From NCBI RefSeq assembly GCF_000286075.1, contig NZ_AJTZ01000006.1, positions 1-64,000 of the forward strand: a DNA stretch of 64,000 bases, written 5' to 3'. Every line of letters starts with the position of its first letter. Within the stretch, counting starts at the first letter, position 1. The notes under the pieces were generated by a model, which was given only the letters and a program-made list of their open reading frames with translations, did not search any database and had not been told where the DNA came from. Positions 47,857 to 58,368 of the stretch are shown piece by piece. Made by a program: the position numbers and the translations under genes. Origin of the DNA: Streptococcus ratti FA-1 = DSM 20564. Its GTDB lineage: Bacteria > Bacillota > Bacilli > Lactobacillales > Streptococcaceae.

Positions 47857-48221
47857 TAATCTTCTCCCACAACTTTAATATTTTGCACATAGACATTAAC
47901 CATATCAGCAGAAATGCCCAGTTGATTTTCAAGATTAAACTTGACGCGCTCTTGAATATTTTTAGATACTTCGCTGATTTTAACGCCGTAACTCATCACA
48001 GTGTAAACATCAACTGAAATACCTGCATCGGTTGATTTGATAACAACACCCTTAGAATAATTCTCCTTGCGCAGCAGTGCCTGAAAATTATCTTTGATAG
48101 CACTCTTGCTGGCCATGCCGACAACTCCGAAGATTTCATTGGCTGAACCGCCAACAACTGTTGCAATCACATCATCTGACAATTCAATTTGACCGTCTTT
48201 TGTATTAATTTTTACTGTCAT
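47856..48221 (-). CDS. Asp23/Gls24 family protein (YloU-like)
   Basis: A small protein of 121 residues with the Asp23 domain (IELSDDVIATVVGGSANEIFGVVGMAS ... DVYTVMSYGVKISEVSKNIQERVKFNLENQLG). Family members are linked to envelope stress or membrane-near functions. Its coupling with the FakA-like gene is the conserved yloU-yloV arrangement of Firmicutes. Confidence 0.9.
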   Translation of the reverse strand: MTVKINTKDGQIELSDDVIATVVGGSANEIFGVVGMASKSAIKDNFQALLRKENYSKGVVIKSTDAGISVDVYTVMSYGVKISEVSKNIQERVKFNLENQLGISADMVNVYVQNIKVVGED

Positions 48222-48294
48222 TTTGCTACCTCAAAAAGTTTTTATCAGCTTATTTTACCATAATATAGATATCTTGTAAAAAATTAACAAAAAA

Positions 48295-48310
48295 AGAGTC
48301 CTAAGACTCT
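48295..48310 (-). terminator. Terminator after rpmB
   Basis: AGAGTC-CTAA-GACTCT with TTTTTTT following on the minus strand. Confidence 0.8.
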
Positions 48311-48319
48311 CCTCGCTTT

Positions 48320-48508
48320 TTAAACGCGTTCTACCTTACCAGATTTAAGCGCACGTGCTGAAGCCCAAACTTTTTTAGGTTTTCCGTTAATAAGAACAGT
48401 CACTTTTTGAAGGTTTGGTTTTGCTGTGCGTTTTGTCTTGTTCATCGCATGTGAACGGTTATTTGCTGATACAGTCCTGCGTCCTGTAAAATAACATACT
48501 TTAGCCAT
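48320..48508 (-). CDS. rpmB: 50S ribosomal protein L28
   Basis: The 62-residue basic protein starts [34 protein letters not shown], the standard L28 sequence, in the cysteine-poor (zinc-independent) form. Single gene with AGGAGGAAAACAGATAA before the ATG. Stands upstream of asp23 on the same strand as in other streptococci. Confidence 0.97.
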   Translation of the reverse strand: MAKVCYFTGRRTVSANNRSHAMNKTKRTAKPNLQKVTVLINGKPKKVWASARALKSGKVERV

Positions 48509-48614
48509 TTATCTGTTTTCCTCCTGCTTAGTCTAGGGGTGTTTTCACCACATACCGTAATATTATAGCAAAATACCAACTGTTTGACAATAGTCTTGCA
48601 AAAAATATCTAAAA

Positions 48615-48687
48615 TGCCGATTGCAGGGCTCGAACCTGTGACCTACGCGTTACGAGTGCGTTGCTCTACCAACTGAGCTAAATCGGC
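48615..48687 (-). tRNA. tRNA-Thr (anticodon CGT)
   Basis: The 73 bases fold as a cloverleaf: acceptor GCCGATT/AATCGGC, D-arm GCTC/GAGC, anticodon loop CTCGTAA (CGT, reads ACG), T-arm ACAGG-TTCGAGC-CCTGC. The outer pair of the T stem and the inner pair of the anticodon stem are A-C oppositions, which is slightly odd. The CCA end is not encoded. Confidence 0.93.
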
Positions 48688-48784
48688 TAACAGTAGTATT
48701 TTACTATTTCTACAAATTTTGTCAACAGAAACAGGCAATGGTCACTAAGTTTTTTCTGAAAACGACAGACGCTTAGCTGATCGC

Positions 48785-49060
48785 TTAATTCCTTATTTTT
48801 TGCTTCCATAGCTGATACAGGCTTTTCAACATCATAACAAGGCAAATAATTACGGCAAACAGCACAAGAATCAGAAATATGGCTAGTGGCTTGAACAATG
48901 CCCAAAGAATCATAATAAGCACATAAAGACCTATCATTAAGCTAATCACAAAGGCTAATACAAGATAAAAAGTCAGTCAAATCATTAAAGAACCCAACTT
49001 TTTATCTTTGGGAACTTCAAACAGAATATGAAAAATTATTTCAACAATCGCTTCTAACAT
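48785..49060 (-). pseudogene. Small two-helix membrane protein interrupted by an in-frame TGA
   Basis: From ATG at 49060 the frame is open for 27 codons (MLEAIVEIIFHILFEVPKDK...), meets TGA at 48979-48977, then continues in the same frame for 63 codons with two long hydrophobic segments (FYLVLAFVISLMIGLYVLIMI; KPLAIFLILVLFAVIICLVM) and a basic end. Total 92 codons. A single base change (TGG to TGA or similar) is the simplest explanation. I do not recognise the family. The ribosome site is weak. Confidence 0.6.
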
Positions 49061-49102
49061 ACACTCTTCACACCAAGACTCTATTTTAGTTCATGATAAC
49101 AA

Positions 49103-49130
49103 AAGCTCCCGTCTGGATAGATGGGAGCTT
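49103..49130 (-). terminator. Terminator of fba
   Basis: AAGCTCCC pairs with GGGAGCTT across a 12-base loop; on the minus strand TTTTG follows. Confidence 0.8.
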
Positions 49131-49153
49131 CTTGATTGATCGGTTCAGCAAAA

Positions 49154-50035
49154 TTAAGCTTTACCTTCTGAACCAAAGACATCAATACGTTCTTCAACAG
49201 CTGCTTGGATAGCTTTAACGCCATCTGCCAAGAATTTACGCGGGTCAAAGAGTTTTTTCTTATCGTATTCAGCTTCATTTGCATCATAAGCACGCGCAAA
49301 GGCACGAGTTGCATTAGAGAATGCAATTTGACACTCAGTATTCACGTTAACCTTAGCGACACCGAGTTTGATTGCAGCACGGATTTGATCATCAGGAATA
49401 CCTGATCCGCCGTGAAGCACGATTGGGAAACCTGGAACAGCTTCTGTCAATTTCTTCAGGTGATCAAGGTCAAGGCCTTCCCAGTTTTCTGGATATGGAC
49501 CGTGGATATTTCCGATACCTGCTGCCAAGAAGTCAATGCCTGTTTCAACCATTGCTTTAGCATCTTCGATTGGTGCCAATTCACCGCGGCCGATGATTCC
49601 ATCTTCTTCACCGCCGATAGTACCAACTTCAGCTTCAACTGAAATACCTTTAGCGTGTGCTTTTTCAACAACTTCTTTAGCTTTTTCAAGGTTTTCTTCA
49701 ACTGGAAGATGTGAACCGTCAAACATGATTGAAGTATAACCGACTTCGATACATTCAAGTGCATCTTCATAGTGACCGTGGTCAAGATGAATTGCCACTG
49801 GTACAGTAATGCCCATTGATTCTACAAGAGTTTCAATCAACACTTTACAAAGTTTGTAACCGCCCATGTATTTAGCAGCACCCATTGATGTTTGGATAAG
49901 AACTGGAGCTTGTTTAGCTTCTGCTGCACGCAGGATAGCTTGTGTCCACTCAAGGTTGTTTGTGTTAAATCCACCAACTGCATAACCGTTGTCACGAGCT
50001 GCTTGGATAAATTTTTCTGCTGAAACGATTGCCAT
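49154..50035 (-). CDS. fba: Fructose-bisphosphate aldolase, class II
   Basis: Zinc-dependent glycolytic aldolase of 293 residues. Zinc and substrate motifs: HLDHGHYEDALECIEVGYTSIMFDGSHLP (His at about 81 and 84), the VEAEVGTIGGEEDG loop, and the second histidines in IHGPYP and PIVLHGGSGIPDDQI. GGAGGCC precedes the ATG. Codon choice is that of a highly expressed gene. It is monocistronic. Confidence 0.97.
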   Translation of the reverse strand: MAIVSAEKFIQAARDNGYAVGGFNTNNLEWTQAILRAAEAKQAPVLIQTSMGAAKYMGGYKLCKVLIETLVESMGITVPVAIHLDHGHYEDALECIEVGYTSIMFDGSHLPVEENLEKAKEVVEKAHAKGISVEAEVGTIGGEEDGIIGRGELAPIEDAKAMVETGIDFLAAGIGNIHGPYPENWEGLDLDHLKKLTEAVPGFPIVLHGGSGIPDDQIRAAIKLGVAKVNVNTECQIAFSNATRAFARAYDANEAEYDKKKLFDPRKFLADGVKAIQAAVEERIDVFGSEGKA

Positions 50036-50173
50036 TTTTTAAAGGCCTCCTAAATATTTTTTGGGGCAACCCCATTACATTGTTTATTTTATCACTTTTA
50101 CAGTAAAATTTCCAGCCTTTTCTTGAAAACTCACCAAAACAAAAAAGCTGGCTAAAAGCCAGCTAATATGCTA

Positions 50174-50259
50174 TGCGGAGAGAGGGACTTGAACCCTCAC
50201 GACCAAAAGCGGTCACAAGATCCTTAGTCTTGCGCGTCTGCCAATTCCGCCATCCCCGC
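50174..50259 (-). tRNA. tRNA-Leu (anticodon AAG)
   Basis: An 86-base tRNA with the long variable arm of class II tRNAs (GACCGCTTTTGGTC). Acceptor GCGGGGA/TCTCCGC with one G-T pair, anticodon stem CAAGA/TCTTG with loop CTAAGGA (AAG, reads CTT). No encoded CCA. Confidence 0.95.
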
Positions 50260-50821
50260 AGCAACAAAATAAATTATATCAACTAACTAAGGCAGTGTCA
50301 AGAGTTTTTTAAGCTTTTTTCATTCGAGTTGCAAAAACTGAGGAAAGTAATTGAAGCTATCGTTATAAAGTATAAATCAAAACACTTGACACTGAGAAAT
50401 ACGTTTGCAAAAGCCGCGATCCTCTCCTAAGATGTCACCACTGTAGTATGTTTAGCCATTTTAACTTCAGATGAGTAGCAGCAGCAAAATCTCTAGGAAA
50501 TAAAAATAGCAACATTCTACTTATTAAATTCATATTTTAAGGCCAGTATAATACTTTTTCCTGAAAAAACAGTGATATTTTCCAATTACAGCGATGGTAA
50601 GTTTGGATTAAAACAATTTAAAAACTAAAGTAAAAAAATCCAGAAAAATAAATAAAAAATTTCTATAAAATGAATAACTGATAACAACACTAAAAATCCC
50701 CTTGAATTCTTTCTAAAAAAGAACTAAGCTATACGCGTGTTCGTTTTGTTGACTAATTTTCTTTAGTGTAACAAATATCGAAATTACGTTTATTTTTATT
50801 CATTTAATAACGAGATTTAGT
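50260..50821. other. Intergenic region before the bacteriocin remnant
   Basis: No supported ORF. A possible -35 TTGACT at 50750-50755 with no convincing -10 may have served the bacteriocin remnant. The part 50380-50530 looks like decayed coding sequence on the minus strand but I cannot assign it. Confidence 0.4.
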
Positions 50822-51163
50822 ATGAATACTTTAGCTTTCGAAGCGTTTGAAACTTTAGATACTGACTACCTTGAATAAGTACAAGGTGAAGGTTGGGTGG
50901 GAGCCATTGCTGGTGGTGTCTCAGGATTTATCGGAGGCGCTGCATTAGGCGCAGAAGCTGCTGCTCCACTTGCACTTATTCCTGGCTTTGGTTGGGTTAC
51001 CGATGTTGGATGTGCTGCTGTTGGTGCAATTAGCGGGGCTGCTGCACTTCCAGTTATGTGTATCCCTGGTTTTGGTTAGGCTACTGAAGCCGGAATTGTT
51101 GCTACTAGTGCCATTGCTTGGGCTGTTCTTGGTGCCGGCGTCGGTTATAATACCCCATTATAA
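50822..51163 (+). pseudogene. Decayed class II bacteriocin gene with two nonsense codons
   Basis: The frame begins MNTLAFEAFETLDTDYLE, like leaders of mutacin-type peptides (MNTQAFEQF...), then TAA at codon 19, VQGEGWVGAIAGG, a Gly/Ala-rich core, TAG at codon 86, and runs on to TAA at 51163. The core holds a duplicated unit, PGFGWVTDVGCAAVGAIS and PGFG-stop-ATEAGIVATSAI, so the TAG replaces the Trp of the first copy (TGG to TAG). The total of 113 coding positions is longer than most class II bacteriocins. No transporter or regulator is nearby. Clearly inactive as read. Confidence 0.72.
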
Positions 51164-51182
51164 AGAGATTGAGTTGAATATT

Positions 51183-51344
51183 ATGATATATATTGTTTAC
51201 TCGTTAATATTATTAAGTTTCGCAGCATTAGTCTTAATTTCTAAACGTAGCCCAAGTGGTACTGTCAAGCTTATCTGTTTTGGAATTTTTATGCTAGAAT
51301 GTATCTTAGTAATAGCTAATATGATTTTTTCATTTTTGAAATGA
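51183..51344 (+). CDS. Small membrane protein, possible immunity protein of the decayed bacteriocin
   Basis: A 53-residue protein with two membrane helices (IYIVYSLILLSFAALVLI and LICFGIFMLECILVIANMIFSF) joined by a short basic loop (SKRSPSGTVK). It lies 19 bases after the bacteriocin remnant on the same strand. The frame is intact, unlike its neighbour; retained immunity after loss of the toxin is common. Ribosome site weak. Function inferred from position and size only. Confidence 0.55.
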   Translation: MIYIVYSLILLSFAALVLISKRSPSGTVKLICFGIFMLECILVIANMIFSFLK

Positions 51345-51441
51345 GCAATTATTGACAAGGCACACTTCAACTATAGGTTGACTTATCTTAATGGAGCAAA
51401 CTAAATTGTTCTTTCCTTTTCTACTATTTGTCAATTATATC

Positions 51442-51479
51442 AAAGATCCAAATAACAAAATTTTGTTATTTGGATCTTT
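51442..51479. terminator. Perfect 38-bp palindrome, probable bidirectional terminator
   Basis: Two exact 19-base arms (AAAGATCCAAATAACAAAA and complement) with no loop bases. It lies about 100 bases after the small membrane protein and about 200 bases beyond the pyrG stop. Confidence 0.6.
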
Positions 51480-51590
51480 AAGCTTTATTCCGATTCATGT
51501 TATGAATGCCTAAGTGTCCCGTATAATCTATAATGAAAAGCCACAAAATATTCATTATAAATTATATGAGACTTTTTTGATACATTCAAA

Positions 51591-51642
51591 AAGCTCCATA
51601 ATACCAACAGTGGAGTTACCCACTACAGACATTATAGAGCTT
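51591..51642 (-). repeat. ISL3-like terminal repeat remnant / dispersed hairpin, copy B
   Basis: On the minus strand it reads AAGCTCTATAATGTCTGTAG, then TGGGTAACTCCACTG, and closes with ATTATGGAGCTT. It is clearly the same element as copy A at 25535 and shares CTGTAGTGGGT with 36279. It sits immediately after pyrG on its strand and may act as its terminator. Confidence 0.5.
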
Positions 51643-51674
51643 AATAAACTGAGATTTTCATTCAATCTCTTTTT

Positions 51675-53294
<1,620 letters not shown>

Positions 53295-53308
53295 TTAATT
53301 TGGGAAGA

Positions 53309-53340
53309 AAAAAGAAAAATGCTCCCTAAGATTAGAGAGC
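53309..53340 (-). promoter_or_regulatory. pyrG leader attenuator (CTP-sensing type)
   Basis: On the minus strand the leader contains GCTCTCT-AATCTT-AGGGAGC followed by ATTTTTCTTTTTT, an intrinsic terminator upstream of the gene. Its left arm is pyrimidine-rich. Together with a transcript starting at GGGC, this is the arrangement by which low CTP causes G-addition at the 5' end and antitermination in pyrG of Bacillus and relatives. Confidence 0.8.
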
Positions 53341-53365
53341 TTACACCGACCTCAAAAGAGGTGCC

Positions 53366-53402
53366 CAGTAAATAATATAAACTATCTGACTTCATTTGTC
53401 AA
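53366..53402 (-). promoter_or_regulatory. pyrG promoter with GGGC start site
   Basis: Minus strand TTGACA (53397-53402), 17 bases, TATATT (53374-53379), 7 bases, then GGGC starting at 53366. Confidence 0.85.
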
Positions 53403-53423
53403 TGCAGAAACAGACAGGAAAAT

Positions 53424-54014
53424 TTACTCTTCGTCGTCATCATCTTCTTCGTCATCGTCAGAGTAGTCGTCATCTTCTTCATCTAAATCAACATTTTCAT
53501 CCAAGTCTTCATCCGGAATAATTTCATTGATTTCAGAATCATAAGACTCCACTTCAGACTTTTCATCATCTGGATTATCATCATCGTAGTCAGTGTCTTC
53601 TTCAGGTGTATCAAAGCTTTCATCTTCAGGATCGTCATCACTGTAGTCGATAGCGTCCTCGTCGCCGTCCATAAAGGCATTGACACGTTTTCTTTTACGT
53701 TTTGGCGCACCGTCTTCATCGTCTTCGAGAGTGACAATTTCTTCATCAATTTCATCAATGCCATACCAAGAGCGCAGACCCCATTTGTTGTCACCAAGCG
53801 GAATAAAACTGCCGTCAGTATTCAAATCTGAATAGAAGTAAGGCAGCGCGTGACGAATATCTGAATCCGATTTTTCCAAATAAACTTGAATAGCATTAAC
53901 AAGATCACTAAAGTACATCTCATTGTCCCGGCCGCGTTCTTCTAAAATGGCACGGGCAACTTCAATCATTGAGAGTTCGCTTTTTTCTTGTCCAGCAAAT
54001 ACTTCTAATTCCAA
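53424..54014 (-). CDS. rpoE: RNA polymerase delta subunit
   Basis: Delta subunit of Gram-positive RNA polymerase, which speeds recycling and affects promoter choice. Length 196. The N-terminal folded domain (1-90, [28 protein letters not shown] ... [15 protein letters not shown]) is followed by an almost wholly acidic tail of Asp, Glu and Ser. It lies upstream of pyrG, the common Firmicute order. Confidence 0.95.
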   Translation of the reverse strand: MELEVFAGQEKSELSMIEVARAILEERGRDNEMYFSDLVNAIQVYLEKSDSDIRHALPYFYSDLNTDGSFIPLGDNKWGLRSWYGIDEIDEEIVTLEDDEDGAPKRKRKRVNAFMDGDEDAIDYSDDDPEDESFDTPEEDTDYDDDNPDDEKSEVESYDSEINEIIPDEDLDENVDLDEEDDDYSDDDEEDDDDEE

Positions 54015-54133
54015 GGTGGTTCTCCTTATTTTGTCGTTAACTTATATTTTACGATATTTTTAGCAGTAAGTCAAAAGAGATCTATGTACGATTCCCTCCT
54101 TATCTGACCTTTATACAGCAGGTCTGCCCTTAG

Positions 54134-54793
54134 TTAAAGAGACTTGATATACTCCAAAATATCTAACATGTCTTTAGCCACATAATCAGCCTGCGACTGA
54201 TCAATGTTCATGCGTTTTTCTTCATAGGCGACCGTCTGCATGCCTGCTTTCTTAGCTGCCGCAATTCCTGAGGGCGAATCTTCAACAGCAAGCGCCTGTT
54301 CGCTGGGAATGCCTAAGCGCTTAAGAACCGACAGATAAATGGCCGGATCAGGCTTACTGGCTTCAAAATCTTCACCGCTGACAATGGCAGCAAAATAGTC
54401 CTTGATTCCGCAGTTAGTCACAATTTCTAAAATGTACTTCTTTTGCGTTGACGAAGCAAGTCCCAAGGTAATGTGATTAGCCTTAGCATATTCCAACACA
54501 GCAAAGATGTCTTTTCGAAACAGCGGCAGATAACTTTCCTTGCGATATTTTTGCGCTTCAATCCTTTGCAGCCCCTGTTCAATTACTTCATCAGCAAGAT
54601 CCAGCTGACTGAGTTTTTTAATTCTCGTTAACAAATCTTTGCCGGATCGGCCAACCAGCTGGGAAAAATCCTCATGCGTTAGCTTAGACGGTTCTTTGGC
54701 AATTTCTTTTATATAGGCCTGCTGCAATTGAAAATCCAGATACTCGGTATCAACGATGACACCATCCATATCAAAAACAATTAGTTTTATCAT
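54134..54793 (-). CDS. HAD-family hydrolase (beta-phosphoglucomutase-like)
   Basis: A phosphatase or phosphomutase of 219 residues with HAD motif I DMDGVIVD (8-15, the nucleophile Asp first), motif II LASST, motif III KPDPAIYL and motif IV VEDSPSGIAAA. A four-helix cap between motifs I and II places it with beta-phosphoglucomutase and phosphatases of subfamily IA. Substrate unknown. Single gene. Confidence 0.9.
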   Translation of the reverse strand: MIKLIVFDMDGVIVDTEYLDFQLQQAYIKEIAKEPSKLTHEDFSQLVGRSGKDLLTRIKKLSQLDLADEVIEQGLQRIEAQKYRKESYLPLFRKDIFAVLEYAKANHITLGLASSTQKKYILEIVTNCGIKDYFAAIVSGEDFEASKPDPAIYLSVLKRLGIPSEQALAVEDSPSGIAAAKKAGMQTVAYEEKRMNIDQSQADYVAKDMLDILEYIKSL

Positions 54794-54980
54794 AGTAACT
54801 CCTCATTTGCATTAAAGACTAGATGCAATTGCGTTTTTCTTCTATCTTATTATAACAGGCTATTAAACGCCTTACTAGAAAAAGGTGAAGAAATCTGCCC
54901 CAAGGCTGCTTATTTCATTTTTCTGCAGTTACAGACTTTGATTAAACCTCGCTCATGTTGTAAATTCCTGAAAAAAATTA

Positions 54981-55008
54981 AGGACCTGGAGCAAATTCCC
55001 CAAGTCCT
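54981..55008 (-). terminator. Terminator of tig
   Basis: AGGACCTGG pairs with CCAAGTCCT with one G-T pair; TTTTTTT follows on the minus strand. Confidence 0.75.
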
Positions 55009-55033
55009 GTTTAAGAAAAACAATGAAGCAGGC

Positions 55034-56317
55034 TTATTTAACGCTTACTGTGCTTGTAATAGTATCAACAGCCTTTTTCATGGCAATGTCGTGCTTGAGC
55101 ATATCAGGCGAAAGAAGTGAGCGTACTTGCTCCGCATCCATGCTGTATTCAGCTGCAAGGTCAGTGATTTCTTTTTCAATTTCTTCGTCTGAAGCTTCAA
55201 ATCCTTCAGCTTTAGCGATAGCTTCAATAACGAGGTTAGTTTTAACACGTTTGTCAGCGTCAGCTTCGTATTGTTTGTGAAGGTCTTCTTCAGTTGTACC
55301 AGTCAATTGGAAGTACATTTCTGACGAGATCCCTTGGCGCTGCATATTGCCCATAAATTCCTGCATAGCACGATGAACTTCATCATGAATCATTTCTTCC
55401 GGCAATTCAACAATTTCAGCATTAGCAACAGCTAAGTCAATCGCTGCACTTTCAACTGCATCATCATAGGCAGTTTCCTTAGCCGCTTCAAGTTCCTTAC
55501 GGTACTTAGCTTTTAATTCATCCAAAGTTTCCACTTCTTCGTCAATATCTTTAGCTAATTCGTCGTCCAATTCTGGAACTTCCTTAGCTTTGACTTCATG
55601 GATGGTCGTTACAAATTTAGCATCCTTGCCAGCAAGGTCAGCTGCTTGGTAATCTTCTGGGAAGGTAACGTTAACGTCAACGGTTTCACCAGCTTTTTTG
55701 CCAATCAATTGATCTTCAAAACCAGGAATAAACTGGCCGCTGCCCAGTTCCAGGGAGAAGTTGTCACCTTTGCCGCCGTCGAATTCAACACCGTCAACTG
55801 AACCGACAAAGTCAATAACGACAGTATCACCTTCAGCTGCTGCGTCCTCTTTCAGAACGAGCTCAGCTAAGTTGCTGCGTTCGCGCTCAACTTTTTCATC
55901 CACTTCTGCATCAGTAACTTCTTTAGACTCTTCTACTGATACTTCAAGGTTTTTATAATCACCAAGTTTTACTTCCGGTTTCGTTACCACTTCTGCAGTA
56001 ATTTCCCAGTCTTGGCCTTTTTCCATTGATTTAACATCAATTTTTGGCTGAGCTACGACGTCCAGTTCCAATTCCGCAACAGCTCCTTCGTAGGCTGATG
56101 GCAAAATACTGTTCAAAGCTTCTTCATAAAGAGCTTCTTCACCGAACTTTTGATTAAAAACAGTACGTGGAATATGTCCTTTGCGGAATCCTGGGACTGA
56201 AATATTTTTCTTCACTTTATTGAAGGCTTGGTCAAGAGCCGGCTGAATCTTGTCTTGGCCAATCGTGAACGTAACAACCCCACGATTTGTAGCTTTGTTT
56301 TCAAATGATGTAGACAT
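55034..56317 (-). CDS. tig: Trigger factor
   Basis: Ribosome-bound chaperone and prolyl isomerase of 427 residues. The N-terminal ribosome-binding loop has the signature [17 protein letters not shown] (44-60). The FKBP-type domain lies at about 150-240 ([43 protein letters not shown]) and the helical chaperone arms follow. In streptococci it is called ropA and is needed for secretion of some proteases and for acid tolerance. Monocistronic with AAGGAGAAATGACTTC before the ATG. Confidence 0.97.
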   Translation of the reverse strand: MSTSFENKATNRGVVTFTIGQDKIQPALDQAFNKVKKNISVPGFRKGHIPRTVFNQKFGEEALYEEALNSILPSAYEGAVAELELDVVAQPKIDVKSMEKGQDWEITAEVVTKPEVKLGDYKNLEVSVEESKEVTDAEVDEKVERERSNLAELVLKEDAAAEGDTVVIDFVGSVDGVEFDGGKGDNFSLELGSGQFIPGFEDQLIGKKAGETVDVNVTFPEDYQAADLAGKDAKFVTTIHEVKAKEVPELDDELAKDIDEEVETLDELKAKYRKELEAAKETAYDDAVESAAIDLAVANAEIVELPEEMIHDEVHRAMQEFMGNMQRQGISSEMYFQLTGTTEEDLHKQYEADADKRVKTNLVIEAIAKAEGFEASDEEIEKEITDLAAEYSMDAEQVRSLLSPDMLKHDIAMKKAVDTITSTVSVK

Positions 56318-56472
56318 GAAGTCATTTCTCCTTAAAATTTATTTGCACTTTCCAGTTTATCACATTTATTGTCAATTTGGAAGTTTTTTCTTCTATTTAA
56401 AGGCGGCTAAATTTCAGAGAAAGAAACAAAATGTATTTTCACTTGAGAAAACTCATCTTTTTTCTGAAACCC

Positions 56473-56501
56473 TTTTCATTTTTCTTAAAAAAAGATATAA
56501 T
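56473..56501 (+). promoter_or_regulatory. Predicted promoter of the formate/nitrite channel gene
   Basis: TTTTCA (56473-56478), 17 bases, TATAAT (56496-56501). Confidence 0.5.
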
Positions 56502-56553
56502 GTAAGGGAAAATGACCAAAATTTTCAAAATCGTTTTTTAGAAAGGTACTCTT

Positions 56554-57369
56554 ATGGTTCATACCACAACTGCTACACCTAGTCCTTTTCAGGAAAAAAT
56601 AGCTGCAGCCTGCCGTAAAAAAGAGGCTCTTTTTGATGAAAGCCTCGGGCGCTACGCCTTGCGTTCCATGTTTGCAGGAGCCTATTTAACAATGAGTACT
56701 GCTGTCGGTGCCATCGCGGCTGATGTCATCTCCCAGTTTTCTCCTGCCTTTGGACGTTTCGCTTTCGCCTTTATTTTTAGTTTTGGTTTGGTTTATGTCT
56801 TACTTTTCAACGGCGAATTAGCGACATCGAATATGATGTTTCTGTCTTCGGGAGCTTACTACAAACACATTTCTTTCAAAAAGGCCACAGTCATTTTAGT
56901 AACCTGTACCTTTTTCAATCTCATCGGCGCCATTATTTTGGCTTGGCTTTTTAATCAGTCATTCTCCTTTGATCAGCTGACCAACAAAAGTTTTTTAGTC
57001 AATGCCGTTCAGACAAAGCTGGCTAAAACGGACTGGCAAAACTTTTTCGAAGGCATTACAGCCAACATGTTCGTTAATATTGCTATTCTGGGCTACATGC
57101 TTCTCAAAGAAGAAAGCGCCAAAATTACCATTGCCCTATCAGCGATTTTCATGTTTGTCTTTTTAATCAATGAGCATTTGATTGCCAATTTTGCTTCCTT
57201 CATGCTGGCTGCTTTCAGCTCTGTTGAACACATTAAAGGATTAGAGCTCATCAATGTCCTGCGCCAGTGGATTGTCGTGTTCTTTGGCAACTGGATCGGC
57301 GGCGGTGTTTTCATCGGTTTAGCCTATGCTTGGCTCAATCAAACGCAGACCTCTCATAAGGAACACTAA
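56554..57369 (+). CDS. Formate/nitrite transporter family channel
   Basis: FNT proteins are pentameric channels for formate, nitrite or similar small anions. The 271 residues contain about six helices and the family region FNGELATSNMMFLSSGAYY followed later by the second repeat with ITANMFVNIAILGYM and LRQWIVVFFGNWIGGGVF. Formate is the likely substrate in a streptococcus with pyruvate formate-lyase, but FNT subtypes cannot be split by eye. GAAAGGTACTCTT precedes the ATG. Confidence 0.88.
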   Translation: MVHTTTATPSPFQEKIAAACRKKEALFDESLGRYALRSMFAGAYLTMSTAVGAIAADVISQFSPAFGRFAFAFIFSFGLVYVLLFNGELATSNMMFLSSGAYYKHISFKKATVILVTCTFFNLIGAIILAWLFNQSFSFDQLTNKSFLVNAVQTKLAKTDWQNFFEGITANMFVNIAILGYMLLKEESAKITIALSAIFMFVFLINEHLIANFASFMLAAFSSVEHIKGLELINVLRQWIVVFFGNWIGGGVFIGLAYAWLNQTQTSHKEH

Positions 57370-57474
57370 ATAAAATTAACAGAATTAGAAAAGCTGATTG
57401 GTTTTGTATCCTGATTGGATAGCACTTTCTGTCAGCCTCTTTTTAATTTTCGGTTTTTTTGATACACTAAAACC

Positions 57475-58338
57475 ATGAAATTTATAACTTCTTATCTGGG
57501 TAATTTTAATTTTGAAAAGATGGTGCTTGAGTTTTCTTCCAAAATCCTGTCCATCGTCCTTTTACTTGTCGTTTTTGCAATCGCCAAAAAGGTCATCAAC
57601 TACCTTTTTAAAAAAACCATTGCCAAGTCTATGTTTCTGGCTAAATACAGTCAGGCTCGGCAAAAAACCTTGGTTAAACTCTTTCACAACCTGATGGATT
57701 ACAGCCTCTATTTTCTGCTGATTTACTGGATGCTGGCGATTATCGGACTGCCAGTTTCAAGTCTTTTAGCCGGAGCAGGAATTGCAGGTGTTGCTATAGG
57801 ACTCGGTGCCCAAGGATTCCTTTCTGATTTGGTTAACGGCTTTTTCATTTTGCTTGAGCGTCAGTTTGATGTTGGTGATTCTGTCAAGTTAAATGCGGTG
57901 ACCGGAACTATTGCTGGAACGGTTGTCAGTGTCGGGATAAGAACCACACAAATCCGTGATTTTGACGGAACCCTGCACTTCATTCCCAACCGCAGCATTA
58001 CTATTGTCAGCAATCTGTCCCGCGGTGATATGCGGGCGCAGATTGATATTCCCATTTACGCAGATACAAATCTTGAAACAGTGACTGCTGTTATCAACAA
58101 AGTCAATGAAGAAAATGTTCCCAATTATCCTGAAATCGTTGGTATCCCCAATCTCTTAGGCGCAACACCATCCGCAGCAACAGGACAGATGGTCTTTCGG
58201 GTAGACATCTTTGTCCAAAACGGCAGACAAAATCATATCTACTATACGTTTTACCGTATCTATCAAGAAGCACTTACAGCTGCCGGTATTGCCTTGCCTA
58301 CAGCTAATACCATGACTAGGCCTCAGTTTCAAAAATAA
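57475..58338 (+). CDS. Mechanosensitive channel, MscS family
   Basis: Small-conductance channel that releases solutes on hypo-osmotic shock. In 287 residues: three N-terminal helices, the pore helix LLAGAGIAGVAIGLGAQGFLSDLVNGFFILLERQFDVGD (about 97-135), then the beta domain and C-terminal alpha-beta domain. A -10-like TACACT (57463-57468) ends 6 bases before the ATG with no ribosome site, which suggests a leaderless transcript. Confidence 0.92.
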   Translation: MKFITSYLGNFNFEKMVLEFSSKILSIVLLLVVFAIAKKVINYLFKKTIAKSMFLAKYSQARQKTLVKLFHNLMDYSLYFLLIYWMLAIIGLPVSSLLAGAGIAGVAIGLGAQGFLSDLVNGFFILLERQFDVGDSVKLNAVTGTIAGTVVSVGIRTTQIRDFDGTLHFIPNRSITIVSNLSRGDMRAQIDIPIYADTNLETVTAVINKVNEENVPNYPEIVGIPNLLGATPSAATGQMVFRVDIFVQNGRQNHIYYTFYRIYQEALTAAGIALPTANTMTRPQFQK

Positions 58339-58368
58339 AACCAGCCCCTTTGTCAGAGGGCTGGTTTT
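58337..58368. terminator. Bidirectional terminator between mscS and the TIGR01440-type gene
   Basis: AAAACCAGCCC and GGGCTGGTTTT with a 10-base loop; it touches both stop codons. Confidence 0.85.

Noticed and set aside
48687-48905. 72-residue frame (MGIVQATSHISDSC...) beside tRNA-Thr
   Set aside because: It is in another frame over the interrupted membrane protein gene, whose hydrophobic pattern is far more convincing.
50822-51163. Recoding (stop read-through) of the bacteriocin gene
   Set aside because: Two different stop codons (TAA and TAG), no recoding hairpin and an obvious TGG to TAG change in a repeated unit make simple decay more likely.
53483-53797. 104-residue Met/Lys/Thr-rich frame inside rpoE
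   Set aside because: It is a frame shadow of the acidic GAT/GAA/TCA repeats of the delta subunit tail.
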